16,196 nt of DNA from an uncultured Ruminococcus sp. (GCA_934359255.1 CAKRLG010000035.1:1-16196), one strand, 5' to 3'. Positions 1-7,001 are shown, counted from the first letter of the stretch. Notes: a model not told the origin generated them from the letters alone. Numbers and translations: made by a program.

Positions 1-74
1 GAACTGGCAGACGCCCGGGACTTAAAATCCCGTGGGTAGTGATACCCGTACCGGTTCGATTCCGGTCTGCGGCA
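1..74 (+). tRNA. tRNA-Leu(TAA), 5' end cut off by the window
   Basis: The anticodon stem CGGGA/TCCCG encloses the loop CTTAAAA with anticodon TAA at 23-25, which reads UUA/UUG leucine codons. A long variable arm (GGGT/ACCC stem) is typical of the class II tRNA-Leu. The T arm is ACCGG-TTCGATT-CCGGT. The 3' acceptor strand CTGCGGC ends at 73, followed by the discriminator A at 74 expected for leucine. CCA is not encoded. The 5' acceptor strand and part of the D arm, roughly a dozen bases, lie before the window. Confidence 0.95.
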
Positions 75-86
75 GTAGTCGAAGAT

Positions 87-122
87 AAGAGAAACGTTGA
101 AAATCCAGCGTTTCTCTTTTTT
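87..122 (+). terminator. Intrinsic terminator after tRNA-Leu
   Basis: GAGAAACGTTG (89-99) pairs with CAGCGTTTCTC (106-116), with one G-T wobble, around a 6-nt loop. A run of T residues (117-122) follows directly. It lies 14 nt after the tRNA and most simply ends that transcript. Confidence 0.85.
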
Positions 123-124
123 GT

Positions 125-150
125 TTTACAGGAAATTTCTTTCCTGTAAA
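125..150. repeat. Perfect 11-bp inverted repeat (hairpin)
   Basis: TTTACAGGAAA (125-135) and TTTCCTGTAAA (140-150) are perfect reverse complements around the 4-nt loop TTTC. Neither strand has a T tract after the stem, so it does not look like an ordinary terminator. It sits between the tRNA-Leu terminator and the promoter of the ankyrin gene. Its function is unknown; it could be an operator, a processing site or a remnant of a repeat. Confidence 0.6.
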
Positions 151-172
151 TTAAAAATACTCCGCCAAAAGC

Positions 173-201
173 TTGAAAAGGAAATGACAAAGTGCTATTG
201 T
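173..201 (+). promoter_or_regulatory. Candidate promoter for the membrane-ankyrin gene
   Basis: A -35-like TTGAAA (173-178) is separated by exactly 17 nt from TATTGT (196-201). A TG one base upstream (193-194) makes this an extended -10. A short dyad, GACAA (186-190) / TTGTC (198-202), overlaps the -10 and could be an operator. The inferred transcription start is about 35-50 nt before the coding region. The -10 matches only four of six consensus bases. Confidence 0.45.
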
Positions 202-256
202 CGATATTGAGACAGGGATCAGATAGGTATGCCGCAAATGGTTGATGGGAGCATAT

Positions 257-1048
257 ATGGGAAGTTTAAGTGTAATACCTTTCATAGGAATTTTGGGAAT
301 ACTGTTTATAGTATTTAATATATTTCTTTTTACACTGGTAGTACTGACGATTATATTTGGTGTTATAAGATTTAAGAAGAAAAAGTTTAAAAAGATATTT
401 CTTGTATTATTAGCGATAACTGTTTTAGCAGGAATAAAGGATTATCAAATAGTAAATGAATTTGTGAATTATGATGAGATTCAGCATCAGAATCTGATAA
501 AAGAAGAAGGAAAAGAGTTAGTTGCTATCAGAGATAATGATTACAACAAAGTGGAACAATATTTAAAAAGCGGGTGGGATCCGAATGAAAATACAAAGTC
601 GGTGTATTATTCTATAAAGTATAATACCGAAAGTAACAAGAAAAAAGATGAGTGGAAAGTATTAGAATTACTGTTAAAACATGGAGCAAACCCGGATGTC
701 CAGATTTTTGAAAATCCAACAGGAGTAAATACACCATTAACCTATACAACAGAATGTGGTTATTATGGAGCAACCAAACTTCTGCTGGAATATGGTGCAG
801 ATTGTAATTTTCAAGAAGATTATATGAATCAGAATGGTTTACTTGCACTTAGGTTTTACGAAAATGATGCAGCTGCCAAAACGTTGCAGTTATTGCTTGA
901 TTATGGAACAGATTTGGATATAAAACAAAGTGATAATAAATCAGGGCGAGAAGAATTAAAAAATTTTCAGAAAGATTATATGAATGTAAAAGATAAAGTG
1001 CCAAATTATGATGAGATAGTGGAGATTATTGACAGACTTGGAATATAA
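257..1048 (+). CDS. Membrane-anchored ankyrin-repeat protein
   Basis: A 263-residue protein of unknown function. Residues about 4-37 and 44-60 are hydrophobic and likely form two membrane helices, separated by the basic stretch RFKKKKFKK (38-46). The soluble C-terminal part carries ankyrin-like repeats: about 87-112 (ending in SGWDPN), 131-150 (VLELLLKHGANPD), 158-185 (ATKLLLEYGADCN) and 194-223 (LQLLLDYGTDLD). These units bind proteins, so a binding or immunity role is possible but is inference. I chose ATG 257 because GGGAG (247-251) sits 5 nt upstream; the same frame also has ATG 245 and TTG 242, which would add four or five residues and lack a good ribosome binding site. The gene is clearly AT-richer than the window (21 G/C in the 60 bases 241-300), stands alone between tRNA genes, and looks like recently acquired DNA. 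Confidence 0.8.
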   Translation: MGSLSVIPFIGILGILFIVFNIFLFTLVVLTIIFGVIRFKKKKFKKIFLVLLAITVLAGIKDYQIVNEFVNYDEIQHQNLIKEEGKELVAIRDNDYNKVEQYLKSGWDPNENTKSVYYSIKYNTESNKKKDEWKVLELLLKHGANPDVQIFENPTGVNTPLTYTTECGYYGATKLLLEYGADCNFQEDYMNQNGLLALRFYENDAAAKTLQLLLDYGTDLDIKQSDNKSGREELKNFQKDYMNVKDKVPNYDEIVEIIDRLGI

Positions 1049-1083
1049 AAATCGGGAGCAGCAAATTCGTTGCTCCCGATTTT
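1049..1083. terminator. Bidirectional terminator between ankyrin gene and tRNA cluster
   Basis: ATCGGGAGCA (1051-1060) and TGCTCCCGAT (1071-1080) form a perfect stem, extended by A/T pairs on both sides. Read on the minus strand it is followed by TTTTTATATT and so ends the tRNA-Gly transcript. Read on the plus strand it is followed by only a short T run and starts directly after the TAA stop of the ankyrin gene. Confidence 0.85.
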
Positions 1084-1096
1084 AGATAACAAAAAA

Positions 1097-1168
1097 AGCA
1101 CGAGACGGGATTCGAACCCGCGACCCTCGCCTTGGCAAGGCGATACTCCACCACTGAGCCACTCGTGC
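1097..1168 (-). tRNA. tRNA-Gly(GCC)
   Basis: On the minus strand the acceptor GCACGAG pairs with CTCGTGC, and the T arm is CGCGGGTTCGAATCCCG. The anticodon stem CGCCT/AGGCG region holds the loop TTGCCAA with anticodon GCC. The discriminator is T, as usual for bacterial tRNA-Gly, and CCA is not encoded. A run of seven T residues overlaps the discriminator. It is the last of three tRNA genes, 24 nt after tRNA-Gly(TCC). Confidence 0.95.
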
Positions 1169-1192
1169 ATAAATAACTGATATTCAGTTGAA

Positions 1193-1263
1193 AGCGGGTG
1201 ATGGGAATCGAACCCACGTATCCAGCTTGGAAGGCTGGTGTTCTACCATTGAACTACACCCGC
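1193..1263 (-). tRNA. tRNA-Gly(TCC)
   Basis: On the minus strand the acceptor GCGGGTG pairs with CACCCGC, the D arm contains AGTTCAATGGTAGAAC, and the anticodon loop CTTCCAA carries anticodon TCC (reads GGA/GGG). The T arm GTGGGTTCGATTCCCAT is intact, the discriminator is T, and CCA is not encoded. A consensus promoter lies about 28 nt upstream, so the two glycine tRNAs probably form one transcript. Confidence 0.95.
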
Positions 1264-1290
1264 AAGTGTTTGTCGCTGACAACATAATGT

Positions 1291-1319
1291 ATTATATATT
1301 AGTCAGTCGGGATTGTCAA
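1291..1319 (-). promoter_or_regulatory. Consensus sigma-A promoter of the tRNA-Gly pair
   Basis: On the minus strand TTGACA (1319-1314) and TATAAT (1296-1291) both match consensus completely and are spaced by exactly 17 nt. Transcription would begin near 1284, about 20 nt before the 5' end of tRNA-Gly(TCC). Confidence 0.9.
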
Positions 1320-1358
1320 GAACTTTTTAAAACTTTTTTGAAAAAGTTTTAAGTTCTT
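1318..1358 (-). terminator. AT-rich hairpin between tRNA-Phe and the tRNA-Gly promoter
   Basis: The arms 1318-1338 and 1341-1358 are near-perfect reverse complements with a three-base T bulge in one arm. It follows tRNA-Phe on the minus strand and is the best candidate to end that transcript. The stem is almost all A/T, and the trailing bases (TTCTTGACA) run into the -35 box of the tRNA-Gly promoter, so it is not a textbook terminator. A smaller stem, TATCGG/CCGATA (1361-1377), lies between it and the tRNA. Confidence 0.45.
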
Positions 1359-1378
1359 TCTATCGGATCAACCGATAA

Positions 1379-1451
<73 letters not shown>

Positions 1452-1464
1452 AAGCTCGAGGTAT

Positions 1465-1493
1465 ATATTAGCATACTTTTTTTGAAAGTGCAA
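1465..1493 (-). promoter_or_regulatory. Candidate promoter of tRNA-Phe
   Basis: On the minus strand TTGCAC (1493-1488) is spaced by 17 nt from TAATAT (1470-1465), which has the TGN extension of an extended -10. Transcription would begin within about 10 nt of the mature 5' end at 1451. Confidence 0.55.
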
Positions 1494-1571
1494 GATGTAA
1501 AATCCAAATTTTGCAAAAAAAACAGGAACAGAAAATTCATATATTTGTAAACAGAGAACGGCGAGTGGCTA

Positions 1572-1600
1572 TTGAGATAACCGGAGAGATACAGTATAAT
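1572..1600 (+). promoter_or_regulatory. Near-consensus promoter of the six-gene plus-strand run
   Basis: TTGAGA (1572-1577) and TATAAT (1595-1600) are spaced by exactly 17 nt. Transcription would start near 1607, so the leader before the first gene is only about 20 nt and leaves no room for a riboswitch. The stretch 1494-1571 upstream is AT-rich and shows nothing else recognisable. Confidence 0.85.
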
Positions 1601-1626
1601 AAAAGCCATTCGGAGGTTATAATGCA

Positions 1627-3378
1627 ATGGCAGAAAGAAAACATATATTGCTGGCAGCAATCAATGCAAAATATATCCATTCCAATCTGGCGGTATACAG
1701 CTTAAAGGCATATGCGAAAAAATACCAGGATCAGATCGGGCTGGCGGAGTATACGATCAATCAGAATCTTGATGATATTTTAAAGGGGATTTATCGCGAT
1801 CATCCGGAGGTTCTGTGCATTTCCTGTTATATCTGGAATATTTCCTATGTGAAGAATCTGATCCGGGAAGTGCACAAGGTGCTTCCCGACACAGCCATCT
1901 GGCTGGGAGGACCGGAAGTGTCCTATGATGCGCGGAAGGTGCTGGAGGAGCATCCGGAAGTGACAGGTGTGATGAAAGGGGAAGGGGAAGTGACATTCCT
2001 GGAACTGGCAGGTTTTTATCTGGAAGGCATCTCAGAACTGGCGAAGATTGAGGGAATTACCTACAGGGACGGGGATCAGATCCAGGAGAATCCCTGGAGA
2101 GGAATCACGGATCTGAGTACGATTCCGTTTGTCTACAAAGATCTGGAAAAATTCGAAAACCGTATTATTTATTATGAGTCGAGCAGGGGATGTCCGTTCT
2201 CCTGCAGCTACTGTCTTTCCTCGATCGACAAGAAACTGCGGTTCCGGGATCTGGAACTGGTCAAAGCGGAATTACAGTTTTTCCTGGATCATAAGGTGCC
2301 GCAGGTAAAATTTGTGGATCGAACCTTTAACTGTAAGCACGATCATGCGATGGCGATCTGGAAATATCTGATCGCTCACGACAACGGGATCACGAATTTC
2401 CATTTTGAGGTGGCAGCGGATCTGTTAAATGAGGAAGAGATCGCACTGATTCGCACGATGCGTCCGGGAATGATCCAGCTGGAGATCGGTGTGCAGTCAA
2501 CGAATCCGGATACGATCCGGGAGATCCACCGGAAAATGGATTTTGCTCAGGTATCCGAGGTGGTGACACGGGTGCAGGAAGGGCATAACGTACATCAGCA
2601 CTTGGATCTGATCGCGGGTCTTCCATATGAAGACTATGATTCGTTTGGAAAATCATTCTGTGATGTCTATCGGCTGCGGCCACAGCAGCTGCAGCTGGGA
2701 TTTCTGAAGGTTTTAAAGGGATCCTTTATGTATCAGGCGGCATCGGAGTACGGTTGTGTCTGCCAGAGCCGGGAGCCTTACGAGGTGCTGTATACCAGGT
2801 GGCTGCCATATGATGACGTTCTGCGGCTGAAACTGGTGGAAGAGATGGTGGAAGTCTATTATAACAGTAATCAGTTCGGAAAAACCCTGCGTGCGATAGA
2901 AAAATTATTTGACAATCCATTTGCGCTGTATGAAGCTCTGGGAGCATTTTATGATAAAAAGGGGTATATGGATATTTCCCATACCAGGATCCGACGATAC
3001 GAGATTTTGCAGGAATTCCTGCAGGAATATGTGGATGAAAATCAAATGGAATATTACCGGCAGCTGATGATCTGTGATCTGTATGCGAGAGAAAATATGA
3101 AAACCAGACCGGCATGGGCGAAGGATCTGAAAGCGTATAAGAGAGACATCCGGGAATTTTATCTGAAGGAAGAAGAGACACATGAGTATCTGCCGGAGTA
3201 TGAAGGATATGATGAGAAACAGCTGGCGCGTATGACCCATCTGGAGCGGATGGACTACGATCCAGATACCGGAGCAAGCGAACCGTGCTGGATCCTGTTT
3301 GATTACCGGAACAGGGATGTACTGACGTACGATGCGAAAATGATAAAATTACCATCGGTTGACATAATGCAAAAATAA
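1627..3378 (+). CDS. B12-binding-type radical SAM protein with DUF4080-like C-terminus
   Basis: A 583-residue cytoplasmic iron-sulfur enzyme whose reaction is unknown. Residues about 1-150 look like a Rossmann-type B12-binding domain (LLAAINAKYIHSNLA near the start, WLGGPEVSY at 92-100, MKGEGE at 116-121), but the classical DxHxxG cobalamin motif is not visible. The radical SAM core follows: the cluster ligands are in CPFSCSYC, C189, C193 and C196, with the barrel running to about 380, including LEIGVQS and LIAGLPYED. The remainder, about 400-560, is the helical region annotated as DUF4080 in relatives. The start is ATG 1627, 10 nt after GGAGG (1612-1616); a closer ATG at 1622 is out of frame. 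It is the first gene after the promoter at 1572-1600. The family assignment is good; the substrate is not known. Confidence 0.9.
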   Translation: MAERKHILLAAINAKYIHSNLAVYSLKAYAKKYQDQIGLAEYTINQNLDDILKGIYRDHPEVLCISCYIWNISYVKNLIREVHKVLPDTAIWLGGPEVSYDARKVLEEHPEVTGVMKGEGEVTFLELAGFYLEGISELAKIEGITYRDGDQIQENPWRGITDLSTIPFVYKDLEKFENRIIYYESSRGCPFSCSYCLSSIDKKLRFRDLELVKAELQFFLDHKVPQVKFVDRTFNCKHDHAMAIWKYLIAHDNGITNFHFEVAADLLNEEEIALIRTMRPGMIQLEIGVQSTNPDTIREIHRKMDFAQVSEVVTRVQEGHNVHQHLDLIAGLPYEDYDSFGKSFCDVYRLRPQQLQLGFLKVLKGSFMYQAASEYGCVCQSREPYEVLYTRWLPYDDVLRLKLVEEMVEVYYNSNQFGKTLRAIEKLFDNPFALYEALGAFYDKKGYMDISHTRIRRYEILQEFLQEYVDENQMEYYRQLMICDLYARENMKTRPAWAKDLKAYKRDIREFYLKEEETHEYLPEYEGYDEKQLARMTHLERMDYDPDTGASEPCWILFDYRNRDVLTYDAKMIKLPSVDIMQK

Positions 3379-3478
3379 TTGTCTGTTGCCTGACAGGGAA
3401 AATGAATGGCGGTTGAGCAGAAGGCCGTTTTCCGGTACAGAAAGCAGGCAGCAGGATAAGCGAGAAAGGAAAAATACT

Positions 3479-4207
3479 ATGGAAAAAACAGCATGTCCGT
3501 CCAGTTATGTGGTTGTGGATCTGGAGACCACAGGGCTGTATCCATCTCAGGATCGCATCCTGGAGATCGGAGCGGTCAAAGTTCTGGATGGCGAGGTGAA
3601 AGATACCTTTTGTATGTTTGCAGATCCGCAGATGAAGATTCCGGAGCGGATCCGGGAACTGACGGGAATCACACAGGAGATGGTAGATGGACAGCCGACA
3701 CCGGCAGAAGCAGTGCGTGCCTTTCTGGACTTCTGCGGGGAACTGGATCTGATGGGACACAACCTGATCTTTGATTACAGCTTTCTGAAGCACCAGGCGG
3801 CGGATCAGAAGATTCCGTTTGAAAAAAATGGAATTGATACTCTGAAAATCGCAAGAACGCTGCTTCCGGATCTGGAGAGCAGGAGTCTGACAAATCTTTG
3901 CGGGTATTTTCAGATTGACCGGGCATATGCGCACCGGGCGTATCATGACGCACTGGCAACCCATGAACTGTATCAGCATCTGATAGGGATCGCAGGAGAA
4001 GGGCAGGAGCGGATCTTTCAGCCGAAACAGTTACAGTATAAGGTAAAACGGCGCGGTCCGATCACACCGGCACAAAAAGCATACTTGAATGATCTGGTGA
4101 AATATCATAAAATAGAACTGGATGTGTCCATTGACAGCTTAACGAAAAATGAGGCATCCAGGAAAATCGATACGATTATTGCCCGGTATGGGCGCATGAA
4201 GAGGTGA
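3479..4207 (+). CDS. DnaQ-type DEDDh 3'-5' exonuclease
   Basis: A 242-residue protein of the epsilon/DnaQ exonuclease fold, which removes nucleotides from DNA (or RNA) 3' ends with two metal ions. The three motifs are present: ExoI VVDLETTG with D14 and E16, ExoII GHNLIFDYSFL with D99, and ExoIII HRAYHDA with H152 and D157, so the DEDDh site is complete. Residues about 195-242 form a small basic helical tail (TPAQKAYLNDL) outside the nuclease. No polymerase or helicase domain is fused, so it is a stand-alone exonuclease, perhaps a repair nuclease rather than the replicative proofreader. The start is ATG 3479, 8 nt after AAAGGA; a TTG at 3386 would add 31 residues that show no ribosome binding site and no family similarity. 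It lies 100 nt after the radical SAM gene; no terminator is visible between them. Confidence 0.9.
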   Translation: MEKTACPSSYVVVDLETTGLYPSQDRILEIGAVKVLDGEVKDTFCMFADPQMKIPERIRELTGITQEMVDGQPTPAEAVRAFLDFCGELDLMGHNLIFDYSFLKHQAADQKIPFEKNGIDTLKIARTLLPDLESRSLTNLCGYFQIDRAYAHRAYHDALATHELYQHLIGIAGEGQERIFQPKQLQYKVKRRGPITPAQKAYLNDLVKYHKIELDVSIDSLTKNEASRKIDTIIARYGRMKR

Positions 4208-4215
4208 ATGAAAAA

Positions 4216-4320
4216 ATGAATATGTGGAAGAAAAACAGAAGACAGATTGTAGCGGGAATTATCGCAGTTATACTGGTACTTGCGATGGTGGTTCCGATGG
4301 TTTTGGAAGTAATGTTATAA
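4216..4320 (+). CDS. 34-residue single-pass membrane microprotein
   Basis: A short open frame of 34 codons starting MNMWKKNRRQ and ending EVML, with a hydrophobic core (about 11-30, IVAGIIAVILVLAMVVPMVL). The positive N-terminus followed by one membrane helix predicts N-in topology with a four-residue outside tail. Translation support is strong: GAGGTGA (4201-4207) sits 8 nt upstream and overlaps the exonuclease stop codon, so the two genes look translationally coupled. The VanW-family gene begins 15 nt after the stop. There is no cleavage site or lipobox, so it is probably retained in the membrane. The function is unknown; its place before an exported cell-wall protein suggests an envelope role, which is inference only. 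Confidence 0.7.
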   Translation: MNMWKKNRRQIVAGIIAVILVLAMVVPMVLEVML

Positions 4321-4335
4321 GGGATTGACATACAG

Positions 4336-5988
4336 ATGAAGAAAAAAATAATGGCGGCTCTGCTGGCAGGAGTCATGATGTTACAGCAGCCTGTCAGCGG
4401 ATGGTGCGCACAGAATACAGAGAGCACACAGAAGTCTGAGTCGACGCAGGAGAGCGGAAGCAGTGAAGATACAGCTGACAAAAGTGCGCAAGACAGTGGA
4501 AACACAGAGGCTACCGGAACAGCTGCTGCAGAAGAGGGAGAAAACAGTCAGGAAGAAGACAGCGAAGATGTGCCGACACTGCAGGCAGAAACGGATGAAG
4601 TCACACTTGATACCGGTACTTCGAACAATGCGATCGAAGGACAGCGGACGATTCTGGATCATATTTACGCGGAAAGTGTGGATCTGTCCGGTATGACGCA
4701 AGAAGAGGCACAGGAGGCGCTGCAGACCCGGGTGGATGAGATTACCGGTTATCAGATCGTTCTTCATATGGATGATATGTCCACCGGTGTGACAGCAAAA
4801 GAACTGGGCGTTACCGGGGATAATGATGACACGATCCGGCAGGCGATGGATGTGGGACAGGTCGGCAATGTCATCAAACGATATAAAGTGAAAAAAGCAC
4901 TGGAACAGGAAAATCTGCAGCTGGATCTTTCTTATCGGGTAGATGAGGACAGTGTGAGGAAGGCACTGGAGACTTATTGTGTACCGCTGAACCGTGAAGT
5001 GGTGGATTATGAACTGACCAGAGAGAATGGTGAGTTCAAGATCACCAACGGTGTGCGTGGAGTTACCTTGAATGAGGATGGTTCTGTGGATAAAGTGTCG
5101 GATTATCTGGAACATGTGTGGAAAGATGGTCCGGGAAGCGTGGATCTGGATGTGGAGATCACGGAGCCGAAAGGCTCACAGGAAGAACTGGCGAAGGTAA
5201 AGGATATACTGGGACAGGGAGTCACCGATTATTCTGCCAGCAGCGCAGCCAGAGCGACAAATGTAAAAAACGGTACTTCAAAACTAAACGGGAAAGTTCT
5301 CTATCCTGGAGAAGAAATTTCCGTCTGTGACAATATGGTACCATTTACCGAAGAAAATGGTTATGAACCTGCTGCATCATATGCGAATGGTACGGTTGTG
5401 GAGTCTTTTGGCGGAGGTATCTGCCAGGTATCTACGACTTTATATCAGGCAGTATTACAGGCAGAACTGGAAGTGACAGAGCGACATAATCATTCCATGA
5501 TCGTCAAATATGTAGAACCGTCCATGGATGCGGCAATTGCAGAAGGTGCAAAGGATTTCCGGTTTGTGAACAATACAGAAGCACCGATTTATATTGAAGG
5601 ATATACCTACGGGGGAAAGATCTATTTTACTCTGTATGGAGAGGAATATCGTTCTGCAGACCGAAAAGTGACCTATGAAAGTGAAACGCTGGAGACTATT
5701 GATCCGACGACCGAACTGACTGCAGATCCGGAGAAAGCCTTTGGAAGTATGGAACAGACCCAGAGTGCCCATACCGGATACAAAGCAAAGCTGTGGAAAA
5801 TTGTCACGGAGAATGGGGAACAGGTCAGCAAAGAAGAAGTAAATAACAGTTATTATCAGATGACGCCAAATAAATACAAAGTAGGCGTAAAAACCAGCAA
5901 TGCGGAAGCGTCCAGCGCCATGTATACAGCAATTGCAAACAACGATCTGAATCAGGTCTATGTGGTACTGAACCAGTATGGCGGCTGA
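4336..5988 (+). CDS. VanW-family exported cell-envelope protein
   Basis: A 550-residue exported protein. Residues 1-25 are a signal peptide (basic KKK, hydrophobic core, likely cleavage near WCAQ; C24 is not in a convincing lipobox). Residues about 26-95 are a Ser/Thr/Glu/Gln-rich linker, as in wall-spanning proteins. About 105-275 resembles the putative peptidoglycan-binding domain often found before VanW (SGMTQEEA). The VanW domain covers about 304-435 and contains YPGEEIS, ESFGGGICQVSTTLYQAVL and ERHNHS. The C-terminus, about 443-518, looks like a G5-type beta domain. VanW is named after glycopeptide-resistance clusters, but its biochemical role is not established and no other van gene is nearby, so this copy should not be read as a resistance gene. 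The start at 4336 is set by the signal peptide; the ribosome binding site (AAGGGA, about 10 nt upstream) is moderate. Confidence 0.9.
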   Translation: MKKKIMAALLAGVMMLQQPVSGWCAQNTESTQKSESTQESGSSEDTADKSAQDSGNTEATGTAAAEEGENSQEEDSEDVPTLQAETDEVTLDTGTSNNAIEGQRTILDHIYAESVDLSGMTQEEAQEALQTRVDEITGYQIVLHMDDMSTGVTAKELGVTGDNDDTIRQAMDVGQVGNVIKRYKVKKALEQENLQLDLSYRVDEDSVRKALETYCVPLNREVVDYELTRENGEFKITNGVRGVTLNEDGSVDKVSDYLEHVWKDGPGSVDLDVEITEPKGSQEELAKVKDILGQGVTDYSASSAARATNVKNGTSKLNGKVLYPGEEISVCDNMVPFTEENGYEPAASYANGTVVESFGGGICQVSTTLYQAVLQAELEVTERHNHSMIVKYVEPSMDAAIAEGAKDFRFVNNTEAPIYIEGYTYGGKIYFTLYGEEYRSADRKVTYESETLETIDPTTELTADPEKAFGSMEQTQSAHTGYKAKLWKIVTENGEQVSKEEVNNSYYQMTPNKYKVGVKTSNAEASSAMYTAIANNDLNQVYVVLNQYGG

Positions 5989-6008
5989 CAGATGCGGAGG
6001 AGAAAATC

Positions 6009-6995
6009 ATGAAGATAGGAAAACTGCCGGAACCGGTATTGATCCGTTCGGTATTAAAACAGGTAAAACACAGAAGAGAGGAAGTACTGGTCGGTCCGGC
6101 GGTAGGGCAGGACTGCGCCGCTCTTGAGGTAGGTGAAGATGAAGTTCTGGTGATGTCCACGGATCCGATCACGGGAACAGCAAAGGATCTGGGACATCAC
6201 AGCATCCATATCACGGCAAATGATCTTGCGGCAGCCGGTGCAGATCCGGTGGGAGTGATGCTGACTGTAATGCTCCCGGATACCGTTGAAGAGCCGGAGA
6301 TCCGAAAAATGATGCAGGATGCGGAAGAAACCTGTGAAAAACTGCATATAGAGATCCTGGGTGGGCATACGGAGATCACCAATGTGGTAAAGCAGCCGTT
6401 GATCTCCGTGACCGGTGTTGGCAAGATGAAAAAAGAGAATCTGCGCACGGTATCCCAGATCCGTCCGGATCAGGATATCATCGTGACCAAATGGATCGGC
6501 CTGGAGGCAACGACGATTCTTGCAAAAGAAAAAGAAGAAGAGCTCAAAAAAAGATTTCCGGCGGTTCTGATTGATACAGCAAAGGATTTTGACCAGTATC
6601 TGTCGGTGGTACCGGAGTCACGAATCGCCGTGGAGCATGGTGTATCCTCTATGCATGATATCACCGAGGGTGGTGTCTTCGGTGCGTTCTGGGAGATGGC
6701 GAGCGGAGCCGGGGTCGGTCTGGAAGTGGATCTGAAGAAAATCCCGATCCGTCAGGAGACCGTGGAAATCTGCAACTACTTTGGGGTTAATCCCTACCAG
6801 ATCATGTCCAGCGGTTCCATGATGATCGCGGCAGACGACGGTCACGAACTGGTGAGAAAACTGGAACAGGCAGGCATCCATGCCGTTGTGGTAGGTCGTA
6901 CCAACAGCGGGAACGACCGGATCCTGCGAAATGGTGAGGATGTCCGGTATCTGGACAAACCGCAGCCGGATGAGTTATACAAAGTAATGGGGTAA
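6009..6995 (+). CDS. AIR-synthase-related (PurM/HypE/ThiL superfamily) protein
   Basis: A 328-residue protein of the PurM superfamily, dimeric ATP-using enzymes that include PurM, HypE, SelD and ThiL. Visible family motifs are VGPAVGQDCAAL (28-39), STDPITG (50-56), ANDLAAAGADPVG (70-82), ILGGHTEI (116-123) and HDITEGGV (216-223). The overall pattern is closest to HypE-like proteins, but it ends in ELYKVMG and lacks the C-terminal cysteine that HypE uses to carry the thiocyanate ligand, and no other hyp gene is present. The substrate is therefore open. ATG 6009 lies 8 nt after GGAGG (5996-6000), a strong ribosome binding site. It follows the VanW gene by 20 nt and precedes trmL by 6 nt, so co-transcription is likely. 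Confidence 0.85.
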   Translation: MKIGKLPEPVLIRSVLKQVKHRREEVLVGPAVGQDCAALEVGEDEVLVMSTDPITGTAKDLGHHSIHITANDLAAAGADPVGVMLTVMLPDTVEEPEIRKMMQDAEETCEKLHIEILGGHTEITNVVKQPLISVTGVGKMKKENLRTVSQIRPDQDIIVTKWIGLEATTILAKEKEEELKKRFPAVLIDTAKDFDQYLSVVPESRIAVEHGVSSMHDITEGGVFGAFWEMASGAGVGLEVDLKKIPIRQETVEICNYFGVNPYQIMSSGSMMIAADDGHELVRKLEQAGIHAVVVGRTNSGNDRILRNGEDVRYLDKPQPDELYKVMG

Positions 6996-7001
6996 GAGAA
7001 T

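Noticed and set aside
1601..1626. Riboswitch or T-box leader before the radical SAM gene
   Set aside because: The predicted transcription start leaves only about 20 nt before the start codon, too short for a structured leader.
2726..3979. A 417-codon open frame on the minus strand
   Set aside because: It runs antisense to the radical SAM and exonuclease genes, both of which have clear catalytic motifs and good ribosome binding sites. Its translation is rich in Cys, His and Pro with no recognisable domain.
4325..4352. TTGACA followed 16 nt later by AATAAT, resembling a promoter
   Set aside because: The start of transcription would fall inside the signal peptide of the VanW-family protein, whose start is well supported. 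The spacing is also slightly short.
4381..5115. A 244-codon open frame on the minus strand
   Set aside because: It is antisense to the well-supported VanW-family gene and its product shows no family motif or plausible start site.
4336..5988. Vancomycin resistance determinant
   Set aside because: VanW-domain proteins are common in Clostridia without resistance. None of the ligase, dehydrogenase or dipeptidase genes of a van cluster is present here.
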